From CAKVLS01 sp045534265 (GTDB lineage: Bacteria; Bacillota; Clostridia; Christensenellales; UBA1242), in NCBI GenBank assembly GCA_045534265.1, contig JAZSJH010000001.1, forward strand, positions 1-54,109: DNA of 54,109 bases, written 5' to 3'. Under the pieces are notes generated by a model, which was given only the letters and a program-made list of their open reading frames with translations, did not search any database and was not told the origin of the DNA. Position numbers and translations under genes: made by a program. Shown piece after piece: positions 24,499-32,274 of this stretch. Positions within the stretch are counted from its first letter, which is position 1. Every line of letters begins with the position of its first letter.

Positions 24499-24527
24499 TT
24501 GACTAATTGAAATGGTGGTGCTATAAT
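24499..24527 (+). promoter_or_regulatory. Promoter of the 272-aa membrane protein
   Basis: TTGACT (24499-24504), 17 bases, TATAAT (24522-24527), then a ~12-base leader with AGGAGAG. Confidence 0.85.
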
Positions 24528-24544
24528 AAAAGTTAGGAGAGATT

Positions 24545-25363
24545 ATGGCTGAATTTATGAATAAATTTTGGGGGTATAGAGAAGTTATATCTCCGGTTAA
24601 ATATTCTTTTACATGGAAGCATTTGATTGTTTTCTTTGCGGTTATGGCTTTTGTAGTGTTTTTTAGTATGTATTACTGCCGAAAAGAAGAAAAAAGGCAA
24701 AAGATATTTTTGATTCTTGCGGGCGTATTTATGCTACTTATAGAAATAGCTCGTCTTGTATGGAATCAATCAATGCTAAAAGGCAAAGGAATTCCTGTTA
24801 CTTTTTGGAATATAGTAAATCTTGATTTGTTCCACGTTGCTTTGTGGTTTTCAATCATTGGTATCTTTGTGGCTTTAGCTATTGGACACCAAAGGGGTTT
24901 TGCTCAATTTTTGCTTAACTTTATATTCTCTGTAACTTGTGTTGTTGCGATTATTGACATTTTAGTTCCTGCGGGACTTGATAATAGCCCATATTTAATT
25001 TATCATTTTACAAACCTTGAGTACATTATTGCAAGAGCAGTCGTTATACTTGTTTCTATGTTTATGGGGGCAACAGAATGGCTTGCAAACTCTATTGATG
25101 ATATGTGGATGGCTATTATATCGCTTATTGTTATTTTTGCAATTGGTGCAGGCTTGTACTTCTTGAGTGATAAAGTTGTAGATATCATTTATATTACAGG
25201 TTGCCCTTGGATAGATGCAACAGGACTTGCGATTTCGTCACCTTGGCATTTACTTGTTGTTGCGCTGTTCTTCTTTGGAATGCAGATAATGATGTATATC
25301 CCGTTTGATATTTATAGAAAAGTCCACGGCAAAGAAATTGTTGATTATAGAAAAAATAAGTAA
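24545..25363 (+). CDS. Polytopic membrane protein, YwaF/TIGR02206-like (272 aa)
   Basis: About seven membrane segments; not firmly assigned. The N-terminal WKHLIVFFAVMAFVVFFSMYYC, then KIFLILAGVFMLLIEIARLVWN and NLDLFHVALWFSIIG, resemble the layout of the YwaF/TIGR02206 family, in which an aromatic-flanked polar residue sits in helix 3. The C-terminus is a basic cytoplasmic tail (KVHGKEIVDYRKNK). RBS AGGAGAGATT fixes the start. Compare the tandem pair at 39150 and 39941, which are closer to the family consensus. Function unknown. Confidence 0.7.
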   Translation: MAEFMNKFWGYREVISPVKYSFTWKHLIVFFAVMAFVVFFSMYYCRKEEKRQKIFLILAGVFMLLIEIARLVWNQSMLKGKGIPVTFWNIVNLDLFHVALWFSIIGIFVALAIGHQRGFAQFLLNFIFSVTCVVAIIDILVPAGLDNSPYLIYHFTNLEYIIARAVVILVSMFMGATEWLANSIDDMWMAIISLIVIFAIGAGLYFLSDKVVDIIYITGCPWIDATGLAISSPWHLLVVALFFFGMQIMMYIPFDIYRKVHGKEIVDYRKNK

Positions 25364-25398
25364 AGCAAAAAATACAAATTAAACTTAAATTTTAACAC

Positions 25399-25430
25399 CA
25401 AAAAACCTTGCATTTTTGCAAGGTTTTTTA
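25399..25430. terminator. Bidirectional terminator between convergent genes
   Basis: AAAAACCTTGCA / TGCAAGGTTTTT (12 bp) with a TTTT loop and T-runs on both strands. Confidence 0.93.
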
Positions 25431-25449
25431 TTTTATAGATATTTTTATT

Positions 25450-26688
25450 TTAATACATTTTGTTATTTTGCAAGTAGTCTACGATAAGCTCTCTGTTTTT
25501 CTCTTCAATTTTTGGACTTGAGTATATTGATACGGCTTGTATTGCAGATGCAGCAAACAATGCGTATGGAATAGCTGCTAGTCCAAACATAGGAATAATA
25601 AATGCAGGATATCTAGCAAGGCAATAACCTAAACACCTATAACACAAAGCTTCGTTTGATATGCCCAAAATTCTTGTTTTTGCAAGCAAATTAGAAATAC
25701 CAAAAGAGCTGATTGGTCCGTAGAAAAATCCCATTATTGCAAATAATACAATAGCAACTGGAACGCAGTTGTATATTACAGTAAATGGAAGGGCTACAAC
25801 AACAAGAGATACAATCAATGCACAAATTTGACAAGGCTTTGTAAAGTCCCATCTTTCGGCTAGTTTGTCATAAGCAAGACAGCCTATACCAAACATAAAC
25901 CACATTGCCGCTTGCATATATCCAGCCAAACTATAGGCGTTAGGATTTTTTGCGAACAAGAAAATCATAAATACAGTTGTTGCTTCGTCAACAGTTGATT
26001 TGATAAAGTATGATATAGCAATATTGTTTAGAACTTTCTTTTTGATAATGCCTTCTTGTAGTTTTTTTACTTTACTTTCTTTGAAAGCTGCAATTGCATT
26101 AGATACGGCATCTTTGTTAAATAGTGGGTTTTTCTTTTCTTTAACATAATATATAACAAGTGGAACGATAGAGATAAGGTAAGTAACAATAGCTATAATA
26201 ATAGGAATAACTCTACCTAGTTTTTCAAGGAACAATCCGCCCATAACGATAGCTATAAGAAGACCTATTTGTTCAAACATTCTTGACATTCCAAGACCTT
26301 TTGAAGAAGATCCTTCGCTATCTTCGCTTACGCTGCTGTAGTTGAAGATAATCTCCATAGGAAGTTCTTTGAATGAAAATGACATAGCATAGAAAAATCC
26401 AACAAGTATTACACCCAAAAGCAAATTGTAGTCTAGTATAAAGATACATAAACTATATATAAGTACTGGAAAAACTCTAAGTAGTAGCATAATTTGTGGG
26501 TATTTTTTGTATAGAGTAGAAAAAGCAAGGTTCATTATTATTCTTAAGCTAAGCTCTGCAGTTACGTATATAAAAGTATACAATAAACTCCCTGTTGCTT
26601 GGTAGATGAGTAGTGGAACAAACGCTCCTACGATATTGGTTGCAAATTGTGAAATTATTTTATAAAAATTAAGGTATTTAAGTTGCAT
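25450..26688 (-). CDS. MFS-type transporter (412 aa)
   Basis: Twelve predicted membrane segments in two sets of six, joined by a central cytoplasmic loop rich in Lys (VKEKKNPLFNKDAVSNAIAAFKESKVKKLQEG). This is the major facilitator layout. A loop with SSVSEDSEGSSSKGLGMSRMFEQIG precedes helix 5. No substrate-specific signature is seen; efflux of small compounds is the common case in this group. RBS AGGAG 7 bases before the ATG. It diverges from queH across a 129-bp region. Confidence 0.82.
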   Translation of the reverse strand: MQLKYLNFYKIISQFATNIVGAFVPLLIYQATGSLLYTFIYVTAELSLRIIMNLAFSTLYKKYPQIMLLLRVFPVLIYSLCIFILDYNLLLGVILVGFFYAMSFSFKELPMEIIFNYSSVSEDSEGSSSKGLGMSRMFEQIGLLIAIVMGGLFLEKLGRVIPIIIAIVTYLISIVPLVIYYVKEKKNPLFNKDAVSNAIAAFKESKVKKLQEGIIKKKVLNNIAISYFIKSTVDEATTVFMIFLFAKNPNAYSLAGYMQAAMWFMFGIGCLAYDKLAERWDFTKPCQICALIVSLVVVALPFTVIYNCVPVAIVLFAIMGFFYGPISSFGISNLLAKTRILGISNEALCYRCLGYCLARYPAFIIPMFGLAAIPYALFAASAIQAVSIYSSPKIEEKNRELIVDYLQNNKMY

Positions 26689-26783
26689 AAAAAACTCCTG
26701 TTTAATATTTGTTTTTTATTAATAATTTTTTTTATTTACCTTATAAATATATCAAATATTATATAAAAAAACAAACGAAATAG

Positions 26784-26811
26784 TTGAAAAGTTATTATAA
26801 CTTAGTATAAT
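26784..26811 (+). promoter_or_regulatory. Promoter giving a leaderless queH transcript
   Basis: TTGAAA (26784-26789), 16 bases, TATAAT (26806-26811), then six bases and the ATG at 26818. No ribosome binding site is present. Confidence 0.8.
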
Positions 26812-26817
26812 TAAAGT

Positions 26818-27369
26818 ATGAAAAAGAAATTATTATTACATAGTTGTTGTGGACCTTGTAGTACGACAGCAATAACAAGACTTGCGGAAGTTTATGATGT
26901 GACGGTTTATTATTATAACCCAAACATTTATCCTCAAGAAGAGTTTATAAAAAGGCAAGAAACACAAAAAGAGTTTTTGCAAAAATACAACCCAAAAATT
27001 AAACTTATTGAAGGGGATTGGGAAAACAGTTTGTACGAAGAGAAAATTGATGGTTTTAGGGCTTGCAGAGAAGGCGGAGACAGGTGTGAAATATGTTTTC
27101 GATTAAGACTTGGTAAAACCGCAAACTTGGCAAAAACACTAAACTATGACCTTTTTGCAACAACCCTTACAGTAAGTCCGCATAAAAACGCAAAACTTAT
27201 TAACAAACTTGGCGAAGAGATTTCTAAAGAGTTTGAGATTGAATATTTGCCTAGTGACTTCAAAAAACAAGACGGGTATTTGCAGAGTATAAAGATGTCA
27301 AAAGAATATGACCTTTATAGGCAAAATTATTGTGGTTGCAAATATTCTATTTGGTGGGAAGATAAGTGA
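26818..27369 (+). CDS. queH: Epoxyqueuosine reductase QueH
   Basis: Fe-S enzyme that reduces epoxyqueuosine to queuosine at tRNA position 34, the last step of queuosine synthesis; the non-homologous alternative to QueG. 183 aa. Conserved Cys sets: HSCCGPCS at residues 8-15, GGDRCEICFRLRL in the middle, and RQNYCGCKYS near the C-terminus. Start at 26818 (MKKKLLLHSCCGPC) is typical. It has no Shine-Dalgarno site and its TATAAT ends six bases before the ATG, so the mRNA is probably leaderless. The stop is TGA. No other queuosine gene is in the window. Confidence 0.95.
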   Translation: MKKKLLLHSCCGPCSTTAITRLAEVYDVTVYYYNPNIYPQEEFIKRQETQKEFLQKYNPKIKLIEGDWENSLYEEKIDGFRACREGGDRCEICFRLRLGKTANLAKTLNYDLFATTLTVSPHKNAKLINKLGEEISKEFEIEYLPSDFKKQDGYLQSIKMSKEYDLYRQNYCGCKYSIWWEDK

Positions 27370-27463
27370 TTTTTTCTAAAGTATAAAAAATTGAGTAATA
27401 ATAATTGCATATAAAAGTTGTAATAAAAATTTTAATAGCAAAACACCGGAATAAACGATAAAA

Positions 27464-27494
27464 AAAAGACTACCATATTTTTGGTAGTCTTTTT
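27464..27494. terminator. Bidirectional terminator
   Basis: AAAAGACTACCA / TGGTAGTCTTTT (12 bp) with a short loop. Between queH and the convergent P-type ATPase. Confidence 0.92.
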
Positions 27495-27496
27495 GA

Positions 27497-30145
27497 TTAT
27501 TCAACCAAGTTTTGTTTTCTTGCTTCTTTCTTTGCAAGTTCTTCTGGCGTTAGTTGTGGTTTGTCATAATCTATATCGTCATCATCAAATGTATCTGTTT
27601 TTCCACGAAGTTTTTTCATAATTTCATCTTTGTTATAATACAAGTGGTTGCATAGAGCAATCATTGATGAATATACGTGGTAACTAACGAGTACAAGAAT
27701 TATTATATAGAAAATAGAATGTAATTGCATTTGCTCGTATTCAAAGAATGAATCGGGTACAAAAGCAATAATGGCTAGGAATGCTGCCGCCATACAACAA
27801 CACAATACAATTTTATAAGTATCAAAAGGTCTGCAAATACGAAGAAGTATTACAAAGCCAGTAAGTGTTAGTGTTATTGAACACATTGTAGAAAGTTCTG
27901 TGTTGATATTGATAAATAGGCTCAAACCATAACACAATAAAACATTAATAAGTAGAGTAATTGCAGCAGGCAAAGATGTTAAGACAAGTTTTGCCATAAA
28001 CGTACCTTTGATAGGTGCGTTGTTAGGCTGCAACGCTAAGAAGAATGAAGGTATGCCAATTACAAGCATTTCAAGAAGAAGTGTTTGGTTTGTAGTAAAT
28101 GGATAAGATGTACTAGTAATCAAACAGAAGATTGTCATAAAGATTGTAAAGAAAGTCTTCATAAGGAATAGCGAAGATGATTTTGAAATGTTATTAACAA
28201 CTCTTCTTCCTTCTGCAATAATATCAGGCATTGAAGAGAAGTTGCTATCTAGCATAACAATATTTGCTACGTTTCTTGCAGCTTCGCTACCGCTTGCCAT
28301 AGCTATTGAACAGTCTGCTTCTTTCAAAGCCAAGATGTCGTTTACACCGTCACCAGTCATAGCTACTTTTTTGCCTTTCTTACGAAGAGCTCTAACTAGC
28401 CATTTCTTTTGGTCAGGAGATACACGACCGAATACTGTGTATTTGTTAACAAGAGAAGGGATATCTTCGTTGTTTATTCCTTCCATACTGATATATTTGT
28501 CAGCATTTTTTACACCAACTCTCTTGCTTATTTCGCTAACGGTTACTGGGTTGTCACCAGAAATGATTTTGATTTCAACGCCGTTATCGTTAAACCATTT
28601 GATTGTTTCTGGAGCGTCTTGTCTTATATTGTCTTCGATAACAACATAAGCTATAGGTGTATTTTCTTTTGGAGCTTTGTCTTTTTCTATAGGTGTTTTG
28701 CTTTCGGCAACAAGTAGTACACGATAACCTTTTTGCAAATATCCATAGATATCTTTTTGAAGCTCTTTGTCCATTTTCTTAGTGACCATTTCTGGAGCAC
28801 CCATAATATAGGTCATTTTGTTTTTGAATGTTACAGCGCTTGTTTTTCTTTCGCTATCAAATTCCAAAACTGTTTCTGGAGAATAGATAGTATTTGTTTT
28901 GAAGTAGTTAAACAATGCTCTTGATGTTTGGTTGTTACCACCAAAAGCTGATAACATACTTCCCATAATGTCTTCAATTTGTTTTGATGTTTTTCCAGCA
29001 AGTGGAGTTACGCTTTTTACAGTCATACTACCGTCTGTGATAGTTCCTGTTTTATCTAAGCATAATACATCGCCACGGGCTAGCATTTCGATACCATACA
29101 AATCTTGAACGAGAGTTCTTTTCTTTGCAAGTTTAATAACGCCAACAGCAAGTGCAACAGATGTTAAAAGGAACATTCCCGCAGGAATCATACCCATTAC
29201 AGAGCCTGCTGTGTTTGTTACAGTCTTTACTATATCTCCACCCAATTGAGCATAGTTGTTTCTTGCAGTAAGTATTGTAAGTGGAATAATGATAATACCA
29301 ATAGATGCGATAATAAATTTCAAAGCTTTCAAAAGATCGCTCTTTGGAGATTTGAAAGTTTTTGCCTTTTGAGTAAGTTTAGCAGAGTAGCAGTCAACGC
29401 CGACTTTTTCAACTCTACAAATGCACTTGCCCGCAGTAATAAAACTTCCTGCAAATAGTGTATCTCCAACTTTTTTCTTAACAGCAACGCTTTCACCAGT
29501 AATCAAGCTTTCGTTAACAGAAACATTTCCGTCTAAGATAATGCTGTCTGCACAAATTTGTTTGCCTATCTCAAATACGATAATATCATCAAGAGCAACT
29601 TCGTCTGTAGGGATTTGTTTTTGTTCTCCCTTTCTTATAACGTCAGCTACAGGAGCTGTAACCAAAGTGATTTTTTCTACTGTGATTTTAGCTCTTATTT
29701 CTTGTATGATACCAATAAGAAGGTTTGCAAAAATGATTGCAGAGAAAGCTAAGTTTTTCCATTGACCAACAGCAATAAGAGAACCGATAACAATAAAACA
29801 CAAAATGTTAAAGAATGTAAAGATATTGCCAAAGATAATTGCACCATAAGATTTTGTAGTCTTTACATTGCTATTGTTAACAAGACCTTGTTGTTGTCTT
29901 AGGTCTAGTTGTTCGTCACTTAAGCCGTTTTTTATAGTAGTGTTAAATCTTGTAACCCTAGCTCTTGCTTCGCCTTTTAGTGGTTTAATCCTTTTTCCTG
30001 TTATAGTTCTTCTAGGATTTGATTTAGTAGGCTTTTTTGCCTTTTCCACTTGCTCAGCTGTCAAAGTTTTCATTTTCTTTGACTTTGCAGCGGGTTCGGT
30101 TTGTATTAAATTATTTTCATTTTCTAGTTCAGTTTTTTTACTCAT
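27497..30145 (-). CDS. CtpE-like P-type ATPase
   Basis: 882 aa. A polar, basic N-terminal extension of ~95 residues (Lys-rich, PRRTITGKRIKP) precedes the first helices. The actuator motif is LITGES, the M4 motif GMIPAGMFLLTSVAL matches the mycobacterial CtpE pattern rather than the PEGL of Ca2+ export pumps, the phosphorylation site is LDKTGTITDG (Asp ~364), and the hinge is MTGDGVNDILAL. CtpE homologues take up Ca2+ or act in envelope homeostasis; here the ion is inferred only. The C-terminus is acidic then basic (DDDDIDYDKPQ). The promoter is a short distance upstream; RBS AAAGGAAG. Together with the 6198 gene, the window holds two opposing candidate Ca2+ pumps. Confidence 0.9.
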   Translation of the reverse strand: MSKKTELENENNLIQTEPAAKSKKMKTLTAEQVEKAKKPTKSNPRRTITGKRIKPLKGEARARVTRFNTTIKNGLSDEQLDLRQQQGLVNNSNVKTTKSYGAIIFGNIFTFFNILCFIVIGSLIAVGQWKNLAFSAIIFANLLIGIIQEIRAKITVEKITLVTAPVADVIRKGEQKQIPTDEVALDDIIVFEIGKQICADSIILDGNVSVNESLITGESVAVKKKVGDTLFAGSFITAGKCICRVEKVGVDCYSAKLTQKAKTFKSPKSDLLKALKFIIASIGIIIIPLTILTARNNYAQLGGDIVKTVTNTAGSVMGMIPAGMFLLTSVALAVGVIKLAKKRTLVQDLYGIEMLARGDVLCLDKTGTITDGSMTVKSVTPLAGKTSKQIEDIMGSMLSAFGGNNQTSRALFNYFKTNTIYSPETVLEFDSERKTSAVTFKNKMTYIMGAPEMVTKKMDKELQKDIYGYLQKGYRVLLVAESKTPIEKDKAPKENTPIAYVVIEDNIRQDAPETIKWFNDNGVEIKIISGDNPVTVSEISKRVGVKNADKYISMEGINNEDIPSLVNKYTVFGRVSPDQKKWLVRALRKKGKKVAMTGDGVNDILALKEADCSIAMASGSEAARNVANIVMLDSNFSSMPDIIAEGRRVVNNISKSSSLFLMKTFFTIFMTIFCLITSTSYPFTTNQTLLLEMLVIGIPSFFLALQPNNAPIKGTFMAKLVLTSLPAAITLLINVLLCYGLSLFININTELSTMCSITLTLTGFVILLRICRPFDTYKIVLCCCMAAAFLAIIAFVPDSFFEYEQMQLHSIFYIIILVLVSYHVYSSMIALCNHLYYNKDEIMKKLRGKTDTFDDDDIDYDKPQLTPEELAKKEARKQNLVE

Positions 30146-30166
30146 AACCGCTTTCTTCCTTTATAT

Positions 30167-30194
30167 ATTATATAGTATATCAAATAGTATTCAA
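30167..30194 (-). promoter_or_regulatory. Promoter of the CtpE-like ATPase
   Basis: On the minus strand TTGAAT (30194-30189), 16 bases, TATAAT (30172-30167), with the ATG 21 bases further. Confidence 0.75.
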
Positions 30195-30431
30195 TTTTAC
30201 AACTAAAATAAAAAACGATTTATCTAAAAATGTTGAGATAATACCCCTTGTAAGCTTGTCATATTGGATATTAAAAAATAAGATTGTTTTTGACAAAAAA
30301 TATTTTTTATCTTATACAAAAATATAAAAAACAAAAAAAATTTTTACAAAAAGATAATTAAAATAAAAACAAAAAACATCTTGCAAAAAAATCTCAAAAC
30401 CCCCTTAAAACAAAGTTTTGTATAAAAAGGG
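30195..30431. other. AT-rich intergenic stretch, no gene seen
   Basis: Between divergent promoters of the CtpE-like ATPase and the aspS operon. Very A/T-rich with long A-runs; a weak CCCCTT ... AAGGG pairing lies near 30410-30430 just before the aspS -35 box. No ORF or RNA signature recognised. Confidence 0.6.
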
Positions 30432-30460
30432 TTGACAAGATAAAAACATAGGTCTATAAT
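30432..30460 (+). promoter_or_regulatory. Consensus promoter of the aspS-gatCAB operon
   Basis: TTGACA (30432-30437), exactly 17 bases, TATAAT (30455-30460). Transcription start expected near 30467, about 200 bases before aspS, leaving room for the leader. Confidence 0.93.
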
Positions 30461-30492
30461 AAAAGCATTAAAAGGACACAAGTTATATAAAA

Positions 30493-30543
30493 ATGTTTAC
30501 TCTAGTTAATAATAACGACAATAATAACGATAACACAATTTAG
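30493..30543 (+). CDS. Asn/Asp-rich leader peptide of the aspS-gatCAB attenuator
   Basis: Sixteen codons, MFTLVNNNDNNNDNTI, then TAG. Nine consecutive codons are only Asn or Asp (AAT AAT AAC GAC AAT AAT AAC GAT AAC): seven Asn and two Asp, the products handled by the downstream AspRS and GatCAB. The only upstream purine site (AAAGGA, 30471-30476) is 16 bases from the ATG, longer than usual, so initiation may be weak. A ribosome paused on these codons would leave the downstream antiterminator free; one reaching the TAG would cover it. Reading this as an attenuator leader is an inference from composition and geometry, but all parts fit. Confidence 0.85.
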   Translation: MFTLVNNNDNNNDNTI

Positions 30544-30630
30544 TATAGTTGGGTTTTTATTGCCGCGGAGTTAACACAAATAAAAAATGATAACACTTTT
30601 GGGACAATAAAAACCCAAAAGTGTTTTTTT
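30519..30630 (+). promoter_or_regulatory. Transcription attenuator (protector, antiterminator, terminator)
   Basis: Three competing pairings. Protector: CAATAATAAC in the leader codons (30519-30528) with GTTTTTATTG (30553-30562), 9 of 10 pairs. Antiterminator: TTGGGTTTTTATTG (30549-30562) with CAATAAAAACCCAA (30605-30618), 14 perfect pairs. Terminator: AACACTTTTGGG (30592-30603) with CCCAAAAGTGTT (30614-30625), 12 perfect pairs, then the T-run to 30630. CCCAA (30614-30618) is shared by the last two, so they exclude each other. The antiterminator begins six bases after the leader stop codon. There is no T-box consensus. Confidence 0.88.
30592..30630 (+). terminator. Attenuator terminator upstream of aspS
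   Basis: 12-bp perfect stem, 10-base loop and seven T, lying 41 bases before the aspS ATG in the same direction, so it can only act as a conditional stop for the operon. Confidence 0.93.
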
Positions 30631-30670
30631 AATTAAAAAATCAATTTGTTTATAAAAGGAAAAATTTATT

Positions 30671-31963
30671 ATGAAAACAAGTATTGAAAGTTTAGAACTT
30701 GGAAAGGTTAAGGTTAGTGGTTGGATAGAAAAAATTCGTGACCAAAAAAGTATGCAATTTATCATACTAAAAGACCGTTCTGGAAAAGTTCAAATCACAG
30801 TAGAAAAAGAAAAGAGCCCAGAGATTGCAGCTATATTTAGCTCACTTACTACAGATTCATATATCGAAGTAAGTGGTGACCTTGTAGAAAACCAATGGGT
30901 AAAACTAGGCGGAAAAGAAATTGTTCCTTCAAAAGTAGTTGTTCAAAGCAAGGCTGAAATTTCTCCAATCGACAGCGAAAGTTCAATCGACCAAAGACTA
31001 GACTATCGTTGGATTGACCTTAGAGATAGCAAAAAACGCCTTGTATTTGAAGTTCAAACAGCCCTTATGAAAGGTATGAGAGACTACTGCTATGACAACG
31101 GCTTTATTGAAGTTCACTGCCCAACAATCAGCGGCAACGAAAGTGAAAGCGGTGCAGGCGTATTTGAAGTAAAATATTTTGAACGCAAAGCATACCTTAT
31201 CCAAAGCCCACAATTCTACAAACAAATGGCAATTGCTGGTGGTTTTGAAAAGGTATTTATCGGCACTCCAGTATATAGAGCAGAAAACTCTCACACAAAA
31301 CAACACGCAACAGAATTTACAGGTTTTGACCTAGAATTTACTGGTGTTGAAGACGTAGAAGACGTAATGAAAGTAGAAGAAGAACTAATCCACGCTGGTA
31401 TCAAACTTGTAGCCGAAAAACTAGGCGACAGAGTAAAAGAAGAACTAGGCGTGGAAGTTGTAGTTCCAACACTTCCATTCCCACGTATTACTATGAAACA
31501 AGCTTACAAAATTCTTGATGAAGAATGTGACTATCCACTAGAAGAAGGCGATGACCTAGATAGAGAAGCAGAAAGACTTCTTTGCGAATATATGATGAAG
31601 AAAAACGGACATCAATTCTTCTTTGTAAAAGAGTACCCAACAGGCGTTAGACCTTTCTATTCTATGAAGAAAGAAGATGACCCAATGTATACAAAAACAT
31701 ACGACCTATATTATAAAGATGTTGAGATTACAAGTGGCGCCCAAAGAGAACATAGAGCAGATGTACTAGAAGCTCAAATTAGAGAAAAGGGTATCGACCC
31801 AGACACTATGAGAGAGTCATATATTGACTTCTTCAAATATGGTTGCCCACCACACGGTGGTTTTGGTATGGGTATTGATAGACTAACAATGCTTCTTCTT
31901 GACCTTCCAAACCTAAGAGAAGCTATGTTTATCTTCCGTGGTCCAGACAGAATTAGACCATAA
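30671..31963 (+). CDS. aspS: Aspartyl-tRNA synthetase, archaeal type (probably non-discriminating)
   Basis: 430 aa, class IIb. The N-terminal OB-fold (VSGWIEKIRDQKSMQFIILK) binds the anticodon; motif 2 is YRAENSHTKQHATEFTGFD; motif 3 is GFGMGIDRLTMLLL. It lacks the ~120-residue GAD insert of the bacterial-type enzyme (usually ~590 aa), so it belongs to the archaeal-type AspRS, often non-discriminating, forming both Asp-tRNA(Asp) and Asp-tRNA(Asn). The adjacent gatCAB would turn the latter into Asn-tRNA(Asn). RBS AAAAGGAAAAATTTATT. First gene of the operon, controlled by the upstream attenuator. Discrimination state is inferred. Confidence 0.94.
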   Translation: MKTSIESLELGKVKVSGWIEKIRDQKSMQFIILKDRSGKVQITVEKEKSPEIAAIFSSLTTDSYIEVSGDLVENQWVKLGGKEIVPSKVVVQSKAEISPIDSESSIDQRLDYRWIDLRDSKKRLVFEVQTALMKGMRDYCYDNGFIEVHCPTISGNESESGAGVFEVKYFERKAYLIQSPQFYKQMAIAGGFEKVFIGTPVYRAENSHTKQHATEFTGFDLEFTGVEDVEDVMKVEEELIHAGIKLVAEKLGDRVKEELGVEVVVPTLPFPRITMKQAYKILDEECDYPLEEGDDLDREAERLLCEYMMKKNGHQFFFVKEYPTGVRPFYSMKKEDDPMYTKTYDLYYKDVEITSGAQREHRADVLEAQIREKGIDPDTMRESYIDFFKYGCPPHGGFGMGIDRLTMLLLDLPNLREAMFIFRGPDRIRP

Positions 31964-31983
31964 TTTAGAAAAAGGATTTTGTT

Positions 31984-32274
31984 ATGAGTAAAAAATTAAC
32001 AATAGATGATATAAAACATCTAGCGGACTTGTCCGCTCTAAAATTTAGCGAAGAAGAATTGCAAAACTTTTTGCCAGAGTTTAACAACACTCTAGATATG
32101 ATAAACCAAATAGAAAACTTTGAAGTAGATGGCGAATATATCTTTGATAATATCGTGTCAATCACTGAGCTTAGAGAAGACGAAGTTAAGCCTTCTATGC
32201 CACAAGAAAAAGCGCTAATCAACGCTCCAAAACAAAGAAAGGGGTGCTTCAACGTACCAAGGGTTGTAGAATAA
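31984..32274 (+). CDS. gatC: Asp-tRNA(Asn)/Glu-tRNA(Gln) amidotransferase subunit C
   Basis: 96 aa, the small belt subunit that ties GatA to GatB. IDDIKHLADLSALKFSEEEL at the N-terminus matches the family pattern, and the C-terminus (LREDEVKPSMPQEKALINAP...CFNVPRVVE) is the usual extended arm. RBS AAAAAGGATTTTGTT. Its stop TAA overlaps the gatA ATG (TAATG), so expression is coupled. Part of the aspS-gatC-gatA-gatB operon. Confidence 0.95.
   Translation: MSKKLTIDDIKHLADLSALKFSEEELQNFLPEFNNTLDMINQIENFEVDGEYIFDNIVSITELREDEVKPSMPQEKALINAPKQRKGCFNVPRVVE

Noticed and set aside
30467..30670. T-box riboswitch upstream of aspS
   Set aside because: No specifier-loop AGAGA motif and no AGGGTGGNACCGCG T-box sequence; the GCCGCGG at 30562-30568 is only a partial likeness. 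The leader-peptide model explains all pairings.
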